Origin: an uncultured Faecalibacterium sp. | GTDB taxonomy: Bacteria; Bacillota; Clostridia; Oscillospirales; Ruminococcaceae | NCBI GenBank assembly: GCA_934561555.1 | Contig: CAKTGQ010000041.1 | Coordinates: 1-11,855, forward strand | Length of the DNA: 11,855 nucleotides | Reading direction: 5' to 3' | Part shown: piece by piece, positions 11,422 through 11,855 of the stretch | Numbering within the stretch: the stretch's first letter is position 1 | Layout of the letters: each line of letters begins with the position of its first letter | Position numbers and translations under genes: made by a program | The notes under the pieces: generated by a model | What the model saw: only the letters and a program-made list of their open reading frames with translations | Told to the model about the DNA's origin: nothing | The model's database searches: none

Positions 11422-11855
11422 ATGCTGGATATCAAATTTGTCCGCGAGAACCCGGACGCCGTAAAGGAAAACATCAAAAAGAAGTTTCAGGACGCCAAGC
11501 TGCCGCTGGTGGACGAGGTCATCGAAAAGGATGCCCAGTACCGCGCAGCCCTGAAGGAAGTGGAGGCCCTGAAGGCCGCCCGCAACAAGCTGAGCAAGGC
11601 CAACGGCCCGCTGTTCGGCCAGCTGAAGAAGTGCACCGACGAGGCTCAGAAGGCTGAGATCCAGGCACAGATCGATGCCAACAACGCCGCCGTCAAGGCT
11701 GACGCCGACAAGATGGCAGAGCTGGAGAAGGAAGAGGAGGCACTGTCCGCCCGCATTCAGGAGATCATGTACTCCATTCCCCAGATGATCGACCCCAGCG
11801 TGCCCATCGGCCCGGACGATACCTATAACGTGGAAGCCCAGCGCTTCGGCGAGCC
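11422..11855 (+). CDS. serS: Seryl-tRNA synthetase, 5' part (cut by window end)
   Basis: SerRS charges tRNA(Ser) with serine. The visible 144 residues begin MLDIKFVRENPDAVKENIKK, the family start. They continue through the long antiparallel coiled-coil arm (about 27-110, rich in Lys/Glu/Ala) that grips the long variable arm of tRNA(Ser). The segment SIPQMIDPSVPIGPDD then leads to the catalytic domain. Motifs 1-3 lie beyond the window. ATG 11422 is preceded by AAGGAGA (11408-11414). It lies 84 nt after parB and could be co-transcribed by read-through. Confidence 0.95.
   Translation, partial: MLDIKFVRENPDAVKENIKKKFQDAKLPLVDEVIEKDAQYRAALKEVEALKAARNKLSKANGPLFGQLKKCTDEAQKAEIQAQIDANNAAVKADADKMAELEKEEEALSARIQEIMYSIPQMIDPSVPIGPDDTYNVEAQRFGE

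Overview
The window is about 11.9 kb of GC-rich DNA (roughly 60 percent by eye) with every recognisable gene on the plus strand. The gene order is yidC, khpB (jag), mnmE, mnmG, a prolyl-tRNA editing protein, rsmG, noc, parA (soj), parB (spo0J) and the 5' part of serS. This is the classic origin-proximal block of Firmicutes. Having noc between rsmG and parA matches the Bacillus/Clostridia arrangement. Base composition, the protein sequences and the repeat-rich intergenic regions suggest an Oscillospiraceae/Ruminococcaceae gut anaerobe close to Faecalibacterium, Gemmiger or Subdoligranulum. That assignment is inference.

Layout. (1) 10-2317: yidC and khpB, 18 nt apart, closed by a very strong intrinsic terminator; this is the end of the membrane-insertase/RNA-binding operon. 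(2) 2318-3203: nearly 900 bp without a protein gene. It holds a block of consecutive hairpins, a MITE-like palindromic element, a 230-bp repeat with a structured-RNA core, an inverted pair of DnaA-box-like 9-mers, a promoter candidate and a leader with two competing hairpins before mnmE. (3) 3204-4574: mnmE. (4) 4575-5081: a second repeat-filled gap with another palindromic element, a solo half-element and a second copy of the 230-bp repeat ending 26 nt before mnmG. (5) 5082-8236: mnmG, the editing protein and rsmG in one tight operon ending in an intrinsic terminator. (6) 8245-9179: noc with its own promoter and an operator-like inverted repeat. (7) 9180-9605: a parS site, palindromic repeats, a good sigma-A promoter, a leader hairpin and a perfect parS palindrome. 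(8) 9606-11337: parA-parB. (9) 11422-end: serS, cut by the window edge.

How the genes work together. MnmE and MnmG form the complex that modifies the wobble uridine of several tRNAs. RsmG methylates 16S rRNA, the YbaK/ProX-type protein clears mischarged Ala-tRNA(Pro), and SerRS charges tRNA(Ser), so one half of the block serves translation fidelity. The other half serves chromosome handling: ParA and ParB act at the three parS sites seen here, and Noc couples nucleoid position to division. YidC and KhpB serve membrane-protein insertion and RNA-based control of the envelope.

The most interesting non-coding content has two parts. First, two ORF-less copies of a 230-bp repeat (about 94 percent identical) carry a core that resembles, from memory, HEARO/IscB-IsrB omega RNAs. 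Second, a family of palindromic elements has a first stem that changes sequence from copy to copy while staying base-paired. Both are proposals that need covariance-model and genome-wide searches.
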